This document shows, one piece after another, positions 35,310 to 43,071 of a DNA stretch of 64,000 nt. Position numbers and translations under genes: made by a program. Below the pieces are notes generated by a model. The model made no database searches and was not told where the DNA came from. It saw only the letters and a list, made by a program, of their open reading frames with translations. How positions within the stretch are numbered: position 1 is the first letter of the stretch; the number at the start of each line of letters is the position of its first letter. Location of the stretch: the NCBI RefSeq assembly GCF_031085295.1, contig NZ_JAVFWO010000004.1, positions 434,001-498,000 of the forward strand, in the 5' to 3' direction. The DNA is from Microbacterium psychrotolerans (GTDB taxonomy: Bacteria > Actinomycetota > Actinomycetes > Actinomycetales > Microbacteriaceae).

Positions 35310-36476
35310 ATGGATCACGACACCGCTGCGCGCACGACGCTCATCCGTTCGGCGTCGGAAGCAGGATCGAGGGTGTTCGCCACCATCCTGACCCGCAGCC
35401 CCATCAGCCGCATCGACATCGCCCGCCAGACCGGGCTGTCGCAGGCCGCCGTCACCAAGGCGGTCTCTCCGCTCGTCGCGGCCGGTCTCGTCGACGCCCC
35501 GCCCGCGACGCACCGAGACGGCAATCCCGGTCGCCCCGCGGCTCCGGTGTCGATCGTCCCCGACGCGATGGTGCTGCTGGGCATCAAGGTGAATGTCGAC
35601 GAGGTGATCGGGGTCGCCACCGACCTCGCCACCACGGTGCTCGCCGCCGAGACCCGGCCGCTCGCCGCCCACGATCCGGGGTCGGCGGCGGAGGCGATCA
35701 TCGAGGTGGTCCGCCGGCTCGAAGAACGCCTCGGCGACAAGCGCGACGCCATCGCCGGCGTGGGCGTCTCGGTGTCGGGCGACGTCGACACCTCCACCGG
35801 CGTGGTCCGAGAGTCGGCGATCATGGGGTGGGCGGACGAGGACTTCGGCGGGCTGCTGCAAGAGCGGCTCGGCCGGCCCGTGACGCTGGAGAACGACGTC
35901 CACGCCCTCACCGTCGGCGAGCACTGGTTCGGCGTCGGCCTCGGCATGGAATCGTTCGCGATCGTCACCATCGGCCGCGGCATCGGCAGCGGCCTGCACC
36001 TGAACGGGCAGGTCGTGACGGGCGCCTTCGGGGTATCGGGCGAGATCGGCCACCTGCCGCTCGCCGACCCCGCGCGCATCTGCTCGTGCGGCCGCCGCGG
36101 CTGCGTCGAGGCGGTGGCCTCCACGGCCGCGATCGCGGCCACCGTGTCGGCCGCGCTCGGCCGCGACGTCGACATCGAGGAGGCGGTCCGCCTCGCGCAC
36201 GCGGGCGATCCGGCCGCCGAGGCCGCGTTCCGCGAGGCAGCGGGCCTCATCGGCACCGCGATCGCCACGCTCGTCAACCTGGCGGGCCCGGAGCTCGTCA
36301 TCATCGGCGGCGAGGGCGTGTCGAACTTCGACCTCTTCGAGAAGAACCTGCGCGACGCCTTCGAGGCCCACGCGTTCGGCGCCGCCGCCCGGTGCCGCAT
36401 CGTGACGCGGCCGCACACCTTCCAGGACTGGGCCCGCGGCGCCGCTGCGGCCGCCATCCAGTCGCTCGTCCGCTGA
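35310..36476 (+). CDS. ROK family transcriptional regulator
   Basis: A 388-residue ROK regulator: an N-terminal winged helix (about 20-75, LTRSPISRIDIARQTGLSQAAVTKAVSPL) and a sugar kinase-like domain. The zinc motif CSCGRRGCVEA and GVSGEIGHLPL are intact. The phosphate-binding and catalytic Asp region reads TLENDVHALTVGEHWFG, with Asp present, so kinase activity cannot be excluded, though the HTH makes a repressor role far more likely. It lies between the esterase and an enolase-family gene on the same strand and probably controls the glycoside hydrolases and the importer in response to an intracellular sugar. Confidence 0.93.
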   Translation: MDHDTAARTTLIRSASEAGSRVFATILTRSPISRIDIARQTGLSQAAVTKAVSPLVAAGLVDAPPATHRDGNPGRPAAPVSIVPDAMVLLGIKVNVDEVIGVATDLATTVLAAETRPLAAHDPGSAAEAIIEVVRRLEERLGDKRDAIAGVGVSVSGDVDTSTGVVRESAIMGWADEDFGGLLQERLGRPVTLENDVHALTVGEHWFGVGLGMESFAIVTIGRGIGSGLHLNGQVVTGAFGVSGEIGHLPLADPARICSCGRRGCVEAVASTAAIAATVSAALGRDVDIEEAVRLAHAGDPAAEAAFREAAGLIGTAIATLVNLAGPELVIIGGEGVSNFDLFEKNLRDAFEAHAFGAAARCRIVTRPHTFQDWARGAAAAAIQSLVR

Positions 36477-36511
36477 CGCCGCACCGCGGCATCCGTCCTC
36501 CCGGAGAAGCC

Positions 36512-37600
36512 ATGCCCGTCATCACGCGCGCTCGCGCCATGCTCGTCGACATCCCCGTCGAGACCGTCCGCACCGACGCGGTGCAGTCGTTCGTTAAGCA
36601 GGAGACGATCGTCGTCGACCTCGAGACCGACGACGGCACGCCCGGCCGCGGCTATTCGTACACGATCGGCACCGGCGGCCGCGCCGTGCTGTCGATGCTG
36701 CGAGACCATCTGCTGCCCGCGATCATCGGTCAGGACGTGCGCCGCCCCGAGGCGGTCTGGCGGCACGCGTTCTCGCAGACCCGCGCCACCACCGTGGGCG
36801 CCATCACCTCTCTCGCGCTCGCGGCGATCGACACGGCGGTGTGGGATGCCGGATGCCGGCGCAACGGCGAGCCGCTCTGGCGCGCCGCCGGGGGCGGCGA
36901 CCCAGACGTGCAACTCTACGACACCGAGGGAGGCTGGCTGCACATCGACGCCGACACCCTCGTCGCCAACACCGTGGCCGCGCGCGACGGAGGCTGGCAC
37001 GGCTCCAAGCTCAAGGTCGGCTCGCCCGAGCCGCGCCGTGACGTCGAGCGCCTCGCCGCGGTGCGTGCGGCCGTCGGCGCGGGCTACCCGCTCATGGTCG
37101 ACGCGAACCAGGGGCTCACGCTCGCCGATGCGCGCGCCCTCGCCCGCGCGATCGAGCCGTCGGAGATCTCCTGGCTCGAAGAGCCGCTGCCTGCCGACGA
37201 TGTGTCGGCGCACGCCCGCCTCGTCGAATCGACATCCATCCCCATCGCGGTCGGCGAGTCGCTGTACTCGGTCGGGCAGTTCAAGGAGTACCTCGCACGG
37301 GATGCCGCCACCATCGTCCAGCCGGACGTCGCGCGTGTCGGCGGCATCACGCCCTGGCTGAAGATCGCGCACCTCGCCGAGGCGTTCAACGTGCCGGTGT
37401 GCCCGCACTTCCTCATGGAGCTGCACGTCAGCCTCGTCGCCGCAGTGCCGAACGGTCGCATCGTCGAGTACATCCCGCAGCTGCGCGCCGTCACGACCGC
37501 CGACCTCGTGGTGACCGACGGTCGCACGACCGCTCCCGACGAGCCCGGCATCGGCATCTCGTGGGACGACGACGCGCTCGAGAACCTGCGCGTGCTCTAG
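36512..37600 (+). CDS. Mandelate racemase/muconate lactonizing family enzyme
   Basis: A 362-residue enolase-superfamily protein. Base motif SKLKVG (KXK), metal ligands in LMVDANQGL, SWLEEPLPADD and IAVGESLYS, then VQPDVARVGGITPWLKI and VCPHFLMELH, which would supply the Asp-His dyad typical of the mandelate racemase subgroup of sugar-acid dehydratases. It is clearly different from the L-fuconate dehydratase in the same locus. The substrate is unknown; an acid sugar derived from galactose or another residue of the glycan is a reasonable guess. GGAGAAG precedes ATG 36512. It is last in the plus-strand operon, before an 18-bp hairpin. Confidence 0.88.
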   Translation: MPVITRARAMLVDIPVETVRTDAVQSFVKQETIVVDLETDDGTPGRGYSYTIGTGGRAVLSMLRDHLLPAIIGQDVRRPEAVWRHAFSQTRATTVGAITSLALAAIDTAVWDAGCRRNGEPLWRAAGGGDPDVQLYDTEGGWLHIDADTLVANTVAARDGGWHGSKLKVGSPEPRRDVERLAAVRAAVGAGYPLMVDANQGLTLADARALARAIEPSEISWLEEPLPADDVSAHARLVESTSIPIAVGESLYSVGQFKEYLARDAATIVQPDVARVGGITPWLKIAHLAEAFNVPVCPHFLMELHVSLVAAVPNGRIVEYIPQLRAVTTADLVVTDGRTTAPDEPGIGISWDDDALENLRVL

Positions 37601-37614
37601 CCGGAGCCGCGACG

Positions 37615-37654
37615 CGAAGATGCCCGGCGGTCTCGCGACCGCCGGGCATCTTCG
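37615..37654. terminator. Perfect 18-bp hairpin between convergent operons
   Basis: CGAAGATGCCCGGCGGTC (37615-37632) and its exact complement (37637-37654) flank the 4-nt loop TCGC. It lies between the enolase-family stop and the solute-binding protein stop and can terminate both transcripts. No T-tract follows on either side. Confidence 0.8.
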
Positions 37655-37677
37655 TGGGTGCTGCGCCCCGCTGCGTC

Positions 37678-39312
37678 CTACTTCAGCGCGTCGTACAGGT
37701 CCTGCTCCATCTGCAGGAACTGCGCGAGACCGAGTCCGTCCAGGTCGTCGAGGTACGCCTGCCAGGCGCCGTCGTCGGTGATGTCACGCTGGCCGGTGAC
37801 GAACTCCGCCTGCGCCTGGGTGACGTAGTTCGCGATGTTCGTCTGCAGGTCGGCGAGCTCGGCCGACGTGTCGGGGTCGGGCCACAGCTTCTCGGACGGG
37901 AACAGGATGCTCTCGTCCGGCACGTACGGCTCGTACTCCTTCGACGCGATGAGCAGGCGCCGCTCATAGCCGTCCGGCGAGTAGACGTCCTCGGGCACGA
38001 CCTGCGAGTTGCGGTACTCCAGCGAGTCCCAGTACTGAGCCATCGAGCGCCACGCGGCGTTCGAGGTCTCGTCGTACGTGAGCGGCTTGAAGGTCGGCTC
38101 CAGCTCCGGGTCGAGCGCGACGTCGCCGTCTTCCGCCGGGACCCACGCCTCGCCCTCCGGGCCCATGGCGCCCCGTTTGTCGCCCTCGTCCGTCACCAGG
38201 TAGTCGATGAGCTTGATCGCCTTGATGCGCTCGTCCTCGGTCGACTTGTTGGTAAGGGCGAAGATGCCGAGCGGGTTCACGGGCGACCGCCACGTGGCCA
38301 GCTGCGTCCCGTCGGGACCGGCGACCGGCGCGACCGCGTCGTAGTTCTTGTCGCGCCCGTCCGGGGACTCGGCCGTCACGAAGTCGTACGGATGCAGGTC
38401 GACCGCGGAGCCGAGGATCTCGGCACCGGAGTTGTCGCCCAGCGCCTTGAGCGCGTCGCCGTTCTGGGTGAACGCCGCGGTGTCGAGCAGACCCTCCGAG
38501 GCGAGCGAGTTGATGTACGCGAGGCCCTCACGCCACTCGTCGGACGCGGCGGCGAGCTGCACTTCGCCGTCCTCCATGACCATCGGGGGCGGGCTGGACG
38601 GTCCGGCGACCGGCGCATAGGCGAACGCGTTCATGAGGTAGTTGATGATCGGCTGCGTGGCCGAACCGCTCAGCGGCACCTCGTCCTGCACGCCGTTGCC
38701 GTTCGGGTCGTCGTTCTTGAACGCCCGCAGAACCGTGCGCAACTCCTCCGTGGTGGTCGGCTGCTCGAGGCCCAGGTTCTCCAGCCACGTGGTGTTCATC
38801 CACAGCTTCGACGGGAAGCTGCAGTGGTAGCACTCGCTCCACTGGGTGATCGCGTAGATGTGGCCGTCGGGAGCCGTGACCGACTCCTTCCAGTCCGGCT
38901 TCTCCTCGAAGCGCTCCTTGAGCGTCGGCGCGTACTCGTCGATGAGGTCCTCGAGCGGCAGCAGCACCCCCTGCTGGCCGTACTTGAGGATCTCACTGCG
39001 CGAGAAGGCGTCGACCCACGGTACGAGGAAGTACGCGTCGGGGTAGTCGCCGCTGGCGAGCGAGACCTGCCGCTTCTCGCCCGCAACGCTGCCGTCGTAG
39101 GTGGTGGTCTGCCAGTCGAAGTCGATGTCGAACTTCTTCTCGACCTCCTTGGTGAAGCTGTTGTCCTCGAGCGTGCCGTTGTCGCCCTGCGGACCGAAGG
39201 CGACGAGCTGCCCGTTGTCGTCGTCGGCCGAGGGCGTGCACGCCGCCATCGCGAGCGTTGTCGCCGCGATCGCGATCGCTGCGACCGCTCCCCTCATCAA
39301 GCTGTGTCTCAT
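37678..39312 (-). CDS. Carbohydrate ABC transporter solute-binding lipoprotein
   Basis: A 544-residue extracellular binding protein of the large LplA-like CUT1 group. The signal peptide ends in lipobox LAMAAC with Cys25, so the mature protein is lipid-anchored. The body contains WSECYHCSFPSKLWMNTTWLENLGLEQPTTTEEL and DPNGNGVQDEVPLSGS, which are characteristic of the group and include a calcium-like loop. ATG 39312 is preferred to ATG 39339 because AAAGGAG lies 9 nt ahead. It is the third gene of the permease operon. The likely ligand is the glycan processed by the neighbouring hydrolases. Confidence 0.92.
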   Translation of the reverse strand: MRHSLMRGAVAAIAIAATTLAMAACTPSADDDNGQLVAFGPQGDNGTLEDNSFTKEVEKKFDIDFDWQTTTYDGSVAGEKRQVSLASGDYPDAYFLVPWVDAFSRSEILKYGQQGVLLPLEDLIDEYAPTLKERFEEKPDWKESVTAPDGHIYAITQWSECYHCSFPSKLWMNTTWLENLGLEQPTTTEELRTVLRAFKNDDPNGNGVQDEVPLSGSATQPIINYLMNAFAYAPVAGPSSPPPMVMEDGEVQLAAASDEWREGLAYINSLASEGLLDTAAFTQNGDALKALGDNSGAEILGSAVDLHPYDFVTAESPDGRDKNYDAVAPVAGPDGTQLATWRSPVNPLGIFALTNKSTEDERIKAIKLIDYLVTDEGDKRGAMGPEGEAWVPAEDGDVALDPELEPTFKPLTYDETSNAAWRSMAQYWDSLEYRNSQVVPEDVYSPDGYERRLLIASKEYEPYVPDESILFPSEKLWPDPDTSAELADLQTNIANYVTQAQAEFVTGQRDITDDGAWQAYLDDLDGLGLAQFLQMEQDLYDALK

Positions 39313-39374
39313 TGCCGGAATCTCCTTTGCCCGGGTCATTTTGCGTGGTGGTGGGTTCGTGGAGGGAAGCCTGA

Positions 39375-40367
39375 TCAGCCCTTGACGGCGCCGACCATGA
39401 TCCCCTTGTTGAAGTACTTCGCGACGAACGGGTACACGACGAGCATCGGCACGGTCGCGATGACGACCGTCGAGTACCGGAGCAGGTCGGCCAGCTCGCG
39501 TCGCCGGAGCTGCTCGCCGACATCGCCGCCGCCGCCGGCGTCGTTGAGCACGAGAAGGCCGCGGAGCACGAGCTGCAGCGGCTGCAGGTCTGCGTTGCGG
39601 AGGTAGAGCAGTGCGTCGAAGTACGAGTTCCACTGCATGATCGCGTACATGAGCGCGATGACGGCGATCAGCGGCTTCGCCAGCGGAAGGACGATCGACC
39701 AGAGGATGCGCAGCTCGCTCGCTCCGTCGAGCTGCGCCGCCTCGTACACCTCGTCGGGGATCGACGCGCGGAAGAACACCATCGCGATGATGACCTGCCA
39801 GACGCCGATCGCGTTCGGCAGCAGCATCGACCAGCGGGTGTCGAGGAGTCCCAGCGACTGCACGACCAGGTACATCGGGATCACGCCGCCGCTGAACAGC
39901 ATCGTGAAGACGACGGCGCCGGTGATCACCTTGCGGCCGAACAGGTTCTGGCGTGAGAGCGGGTACGCGATCGCGACCGTGCCGGCCACGCTGATGAGCG
40001 TGCCGATCACGGTGTAGAAGACCGAGTTCGCGAAGCCCCGCACGATCGCCGGATTGCCGAGCGCCTCGACATAGCCGCGGAAGGTGATGTCGACCGGCCA
40101 GAACAGCACCTGGCCCGATGAGACGGCGTGCGGGCTGGACAGCGAGCTGGCGACGATGTTCAGGAGCGGCAGCAGCACCACCAGCAGGAAGATCGCGAGC
40201 AGCACGTAGGCCACCGCGACGAAGGCGCGGTCTCCCCTGGTCTCTCGGATCTTCACGCCGCGCGGCTCCGATCGCCTGCGCCGGACGCTGGGAAGGGATC
40301 GTGCGGCGACGGCGCCGACGGCGGCCTCTTCGGCGAGGACGGCCTCCTTGCTGATGACGTTGCTCAC
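39375..40367 (-). CDS. Carbohydrate ABC transporter permease (YtcP/LplC-like)
   Basis: A 330-residue permease with a 40-residue charged N terminus and six helices. The cytoplasmic EAA loop that contacts the ATPase reads YEAAQLDGASELRILWSIVLPLAKP, and NSYFDALLYLRNADLQPLQLVLRGLLV is the YtcP-type C-terminal region. GTG 40367 overlaps the upstream permease stop by 4 nt, so the two are translated together. Unusually Gly-rich residues (NDAGGGGDVGEQLRRRELADLL) follow the EAA loop region. The system needs a cytoplasmic ATPase that is not encoded here. Confidence 0.93.
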   Translation of the reverse strand: MSNVISKEAVLAEEAAVGAVAARSLPSVRRRRSEPRGVKIRETRGDRAFVAVAYVLLAIFLLVVLLPLLNIVASSLSSPHAVSSGQVLFWPVDITFRGYVEALGNPAIVRGFANSVFYTVIGTLISVAGTVAIAYPLSRQNLFGRKVITGAVVFTMLFSGGVIPMYLVVQSLGLLDTRWSMLLPNAIGVWQVIIAMVFFRASIPDEVYEAAQLDGASELRILWSIVLPLAKPLIAVIALMYAIMQWNSYFDALLYLRNADLQPLQLVLRGLLVLNDAGGGGDVGEQLRRRELADLLRYSTVVIATVPMLVVYPFVAKYFNKGIMVGAVKG

Positions 40368-41338
40368 CACAGCCCGCTTCCCGTGACCCGCTTGGACACC
40401 GCGTTGACGACGAGCAGCAGCACCAGGCTGATCACGGCGTTGAAGAGGCCGATCGTCGCTCCGAGACTGAAGTTCGCGTTGAGGATGCCTGTCTTGTAGA
40501 CGTACGTGGGGATGATCTCCGACGTCGAGAGGTTGAGCGCGTTCTGCAGCAGGAACGCCTTCTCGAACCCGATGGCCATGATGTTGCCGACGCCCAGGAT
40601 GAGGATGATCGTCGCCGTCGGCATCAGCGCCGGCAGATCGACGTGCCGGATCTTCTGCAGACGCGATGCGCCGTCGATCTTCGCCGCCTCGTAGAGCGAG
40701 ACGTCGACGGATGCGAGCGCCGCGAGATAGATGACCGCGGAGTACCCGGTCGTCGTCCACAGGTCGGTGGCCACGTAGATGTGGCGGAAGAAGTCGGCGT
40801 CGGCCAGCAGATCGACCTGGCCGGCGCCGAAGAAGCTGAACGTGCGCCCCAGCAGGCCGACGCGAGGCGACAGCAGCAGGATCGTCATCGACACGATCAC
40901 GACCGTCGAGATGAAGTACGGCGCATACGTCATGAGCTGCACCGTGCGCTTGAAGAAGCGCAGCCGCACCTCGTTCAGCGCCAGCGCCAGGATGATCGGC
41001 AGCGGCAGGCTGGCGATCAGGGTGTACGCGGCGAGGATGAACGTGTTGGCGACCAGCCGCGGGAACACGGGGTTGCTGAAGAGCCGCTCGAAGTTGTCGA
41101 AGCCGACCCAGGGGCTCCCCCACACGCCGTCGATCGGGTTGTAGTTCTTGAACGCGATGATCGCGTTCGCCATGGGCACGTACCGGAACACGATGAACCA
41201 CACGATGGGCAGCAGCAGGAGCAGGTAGAGCTGCCAGTACCGCCGCACGCTCCGGGAGAACCGTGCGCGGGTGGTCAGCCTTCGCGGCTGCGGGATCACC
41301 GCCGCGGCGGGTGTTGCATGCTCAACGTCGAGCGTCAT
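40364..41338 (-). CDS. Carbohydrate ABC transporter permease (LplB-like)
   Basis: A 324-residue inner-membrane permease with six helices. It opens with a polar N terminus followed by YWQLYLLLLLPIVWFIVFRYVPMANAIIAF, and the EAA loop is YEAAKIDGASRLQKIRHVDLPALMP. The QLMTYAPYFISTVVI and GFEKAFLLQNALN segments are LplB-typical. GGAGG six bases upstream supports ATG 41338. It is first of a three-gene operon (permease, permease, binding protein) whose promoter region carries a palindromic site. It forms the import channel with the second permease. Confidence 0.93.
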   Translation of the reverse strand: MTLDVEHATPAAAVIPQPRRLTTRARFSRSVRRYWQLYLLLLLPIVWFIVFRYVPMANAIIAFKNYNPIDGVWGSPWVGFDNFERLFSNPVFPRLVANTFILAAYTLIASLPLPIILALALNEVRLRFFKRTVQLMTYAPYFISTVVIVSMTILLLSPRVGLLGRTFSFFGAGQVDLLADADFFRHIYVATDLWTTTGYSAVIYLAALASVDVSLYEAAKIDGASRLQKIRHVDLPALMPTATIILILGVGNIMAIGFEKAFLLQNALNLSTSEIIPTYVYKTGILNANFSLGATIGLFNAVISLVLLLVVNAVSKRVTGSGLW

Positions 41339-41356
41339 CCGGATCCTCCAGGGATT

Positions 41357-41384
41357 ACTTTACGACGTAATGTTATGTTGTCGA
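41357..41384 (-). promoter_or_regulatory. Promoter and operator of the sugar importer operon
   Basis: On the minus strand TCGACA (41379-41384), a 16-nt spacer and TAAAGT (41357-41362) form a promoter. The perfect palindrome TTACG-A-CGTAA (41360-41370, plus strand) overlaps the -10. This is a good candidate for the ROK regulator or a LacI protein. Further upstream at 41404-41416 lies TCATCCGATGTCT, one base different from the fucose operator. Confidence 0.6.
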
Positions 41385-41443
41385 TCGCGATTCCGCTACT
41401 GGATCATCCGATGTCTGCGATTTCGGCATCTCTCCGCCGACGT

Positions 41444-41503
41444 GTGCTCTCGCGGAGAGCGCACGTCACGAACGTGAAGGGCGGGTGCTCTCGGCGAGAG
41501 CAC
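41444..41503. repeat. Cluster of three palindromes
   Basis: GTGCTCTC...GAGAGCGCAC (41444-41464, one bulge), CACG-AA-CGTG (41467-41476) and GTGCTCTCG-G-CGAGAGCAC (41485-41503, perfect) occupy 60 bp just beyond the stop of the J-domain gene. The first left arm and last right arm also pair with each other over 11 bp. It may be a composite terminator or REP-like element. Confidence 0.6.
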
Positions 41504-41532
41504 ACGGTGTCGACGCGGCGCGAGCGGCGCCG

Positions 41533-42459
41533 CTACGCGAAGCGGACCGTCTGCTGCAGCCGCGTGCGGACGTCGAAGACCTCGTTGCCGCCGATGTCGC
41601 GCGCGCCTGTGATGCCGCGGCGCAGCACGGTGGCCAGCGCGCTGCGCGAGGTCACCGCGACACGCAGCCCGCGAACCCGCCCGAGCTCCTGGATGGGGTC
41701 GACCACGTCTTCGTCGGGGAGCACCACGATCGCGCCGCTGAAGCGGACGCCCGCTGCGCGCGAGATGACCCGCATGCGCGCGAGCAGCTCGGCGAGCGGT
41801 GCCCCGGGCACGCCGTCGCCGACGAACTCGCCGCGGCGCAGGCGCGCCGGACCGCCGAAGTCCTCGGAGAGCAGCCCGTACAGGCCGCTCGGGCCGAGCA
41901 CGATGTGGTCGATCTTGGCATCGGGGTCGGCATCCCGTCCCGACGCCGCCACGTCGTGCCACACGGTGTAGCCCATGCCGAGGTCGGCCACGATGCGCGC
42001 CGTCGCCTCTTCGGCGAGCGCGTCCGCGAGTAGACGCCGCAGCGCCACGGGGGCTGAGCGCACGAGCGCCGGATCATAGGGGTCGTCGAGGGTCACGCCG
42101 CGGCCGGCCCACTCACGGATGAGCGTCAGATACCGTTCGCGGCGCCAGCCGCCCGGGTGCCCGTACGAGCGCGCACGCGGCCGGGTGTCGGTGCGAGCGG
42201 CCGGCGGTCGCCACCCCGACCATTCGGGCGCCGCCGCCTCGCCGAAGCCGTGGCCACGGTCGTACGCCGCGCGCGCGTCGGGGGTGCCGACCAGCTCCCA
42301 CGCCCGCTGCACCTGGATGAACACGGCGGCGTCGCCACCGGTGTCGGGGTGCGTCTGCCGCAGCCGCAGGCGGTAGGCCTTGCGCAGGGTCTCGTCGTCG
42401 ACAGCGGGGTCGACCGCGAGCACCTCGTAGGCCGATGCCGAGAGCGGACTGTCGAACAC
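41533..42459 (-). CDS. J-domain protein with NERD-like C-terminal domain
   Basis: A 308-residue two-domain protein. Residues 8-70 form a DnaJ J-domain (YEVLAVDPAVDDETLRKAYRLRLRQTHPDTGG, with the HPD motif that stimulates Hsp70), and FIQVQRAWELVGTPDARAAYD completes it. After a Trp/Arg/Pro-rich linker, residues 150-300 resemble a NERD nuclease-related domain (EEATARIVADLGMGYTVWHDV, then KIDHIVLGPSGLYGLLSED). The ExK catalytic pair expected after that strand is replaced by SED, so nuclease activity is doubtful. It is last in a four-gene minus-strand group. Function unknown. Confidence 0.8.
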   Translation of the reverse strand: MFDSPLSASAYEVLAVDPAVDDETLRKAYRLRLRQTHPDTGGDAAVFIQVQRAWELVGTPDARAAYDRGHGFGEAAAPEWSGWRPPAARTDTRPRARSYGHPGGWRRERYLTLIREWAGRGVTLDDPYDPALVRSAPVALRRLLADALAEEATARIVADLGMGYTVWHDVAASGRDADPDAKIDHIVLGPSGLYGLLSEDFGGPARLRRGEFVGDGVPGAPLAELLARMRVISRAAGVRFSGAIVVLPDEDVVDPIQELGRVRGLRVAVTSRSALATVLRRGITGARDIGGNEVFDVRTRLQQTVRFA

Positions 42460-42519
42460 GCACCCTCCCCGGGGAGCTTCTGCCGCCCGGACCGGCCGCG
42501 CGGAACACCGCAGATCAGG

Positions 42520-43071
42520 CTACGTCACCGCCGGGTCGTCGGGCGCGTCGCGCCGCTCGTTGCGGCGCGCGTAGGCGGCGGCGCTGCGGCTGGACAGGGC
42601 GAGGAGGACCAGGATGTCGAGACTCAGCGAGACGTACGTCCCGTTGATCTCGATCTCCTGCCCCTGCGCCCACCACGCGGTGAAGGACGTGCTGATCGAG
42701 AGCACCGAGATGAGCATCACCACCACGCGCGCCCAGTTGACGCCCCGGTACACGAGGAATGCCAGCGCGAGGTCGAGCAGCAGCACCACCGAGCCCGTCA
42801 CGAGCACCAGCGCCAGCGCCGCCTGAGTCCCCTCGGGGCTCGGGTCGAAGCCCTCGAGCACGGAGTCGGGATCGGCGAGGATGTCGTCCCACCCCGTCGC
42901 GATGCCGACGAGCACGGCGACACCGGCGAGAACGCGCAGCAGGATCAGCGCTGCGCCGGCGGTGGTGGAGATCGGCCGCTTCATGTTCGGGTCGTACCGC
43001 GGCGGCTTCAGCAGTCGCGCGGCCGGCTCGTACGCGGCCCGCTTCCGCGGGGCGGGCGTCTCTGCGCTCAC
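42520..43071 (-). CDS. Small membrane protein of unknown function
   Basis: A 183-residue protein: a basic 35-residue N terminus (PRKRAAYEPAARLLKPPRYDPNMKRP) and four hydrophobic helices (AGAALILLRVLAGVAVLVGIA, ALALVLVTGSVVLLLDLALAFLVY, WARVVVMLISVLSIS and LSLDILVLLALSS). GTG 43071 overlaps the LssY_C gene stop by 4 nt, so they are co-translated. The predicted topology and order resemble the small membrane proteins that accompany actinobacterial LssY_C genes, but I know no assigned function. The C terminus is short, polar and Arg-rich. Confidence 0.75.
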   Translation of the reverse strand: MSAETPAPRKRAAYEPAARLLKPPRYDPNMKRPISTTAGAALILLRVLAGVAVLVGIATGWDDILADPDSVLEGFDPSPEGTQAALALVLVTGSVVLLLDLALAFLVYRGVNWARVVVMLISVLSISTSFTAWWAQGQEIEINGTYVSLSLDILVLLALSSRSAAAYARRNERRDAPDDPAVT

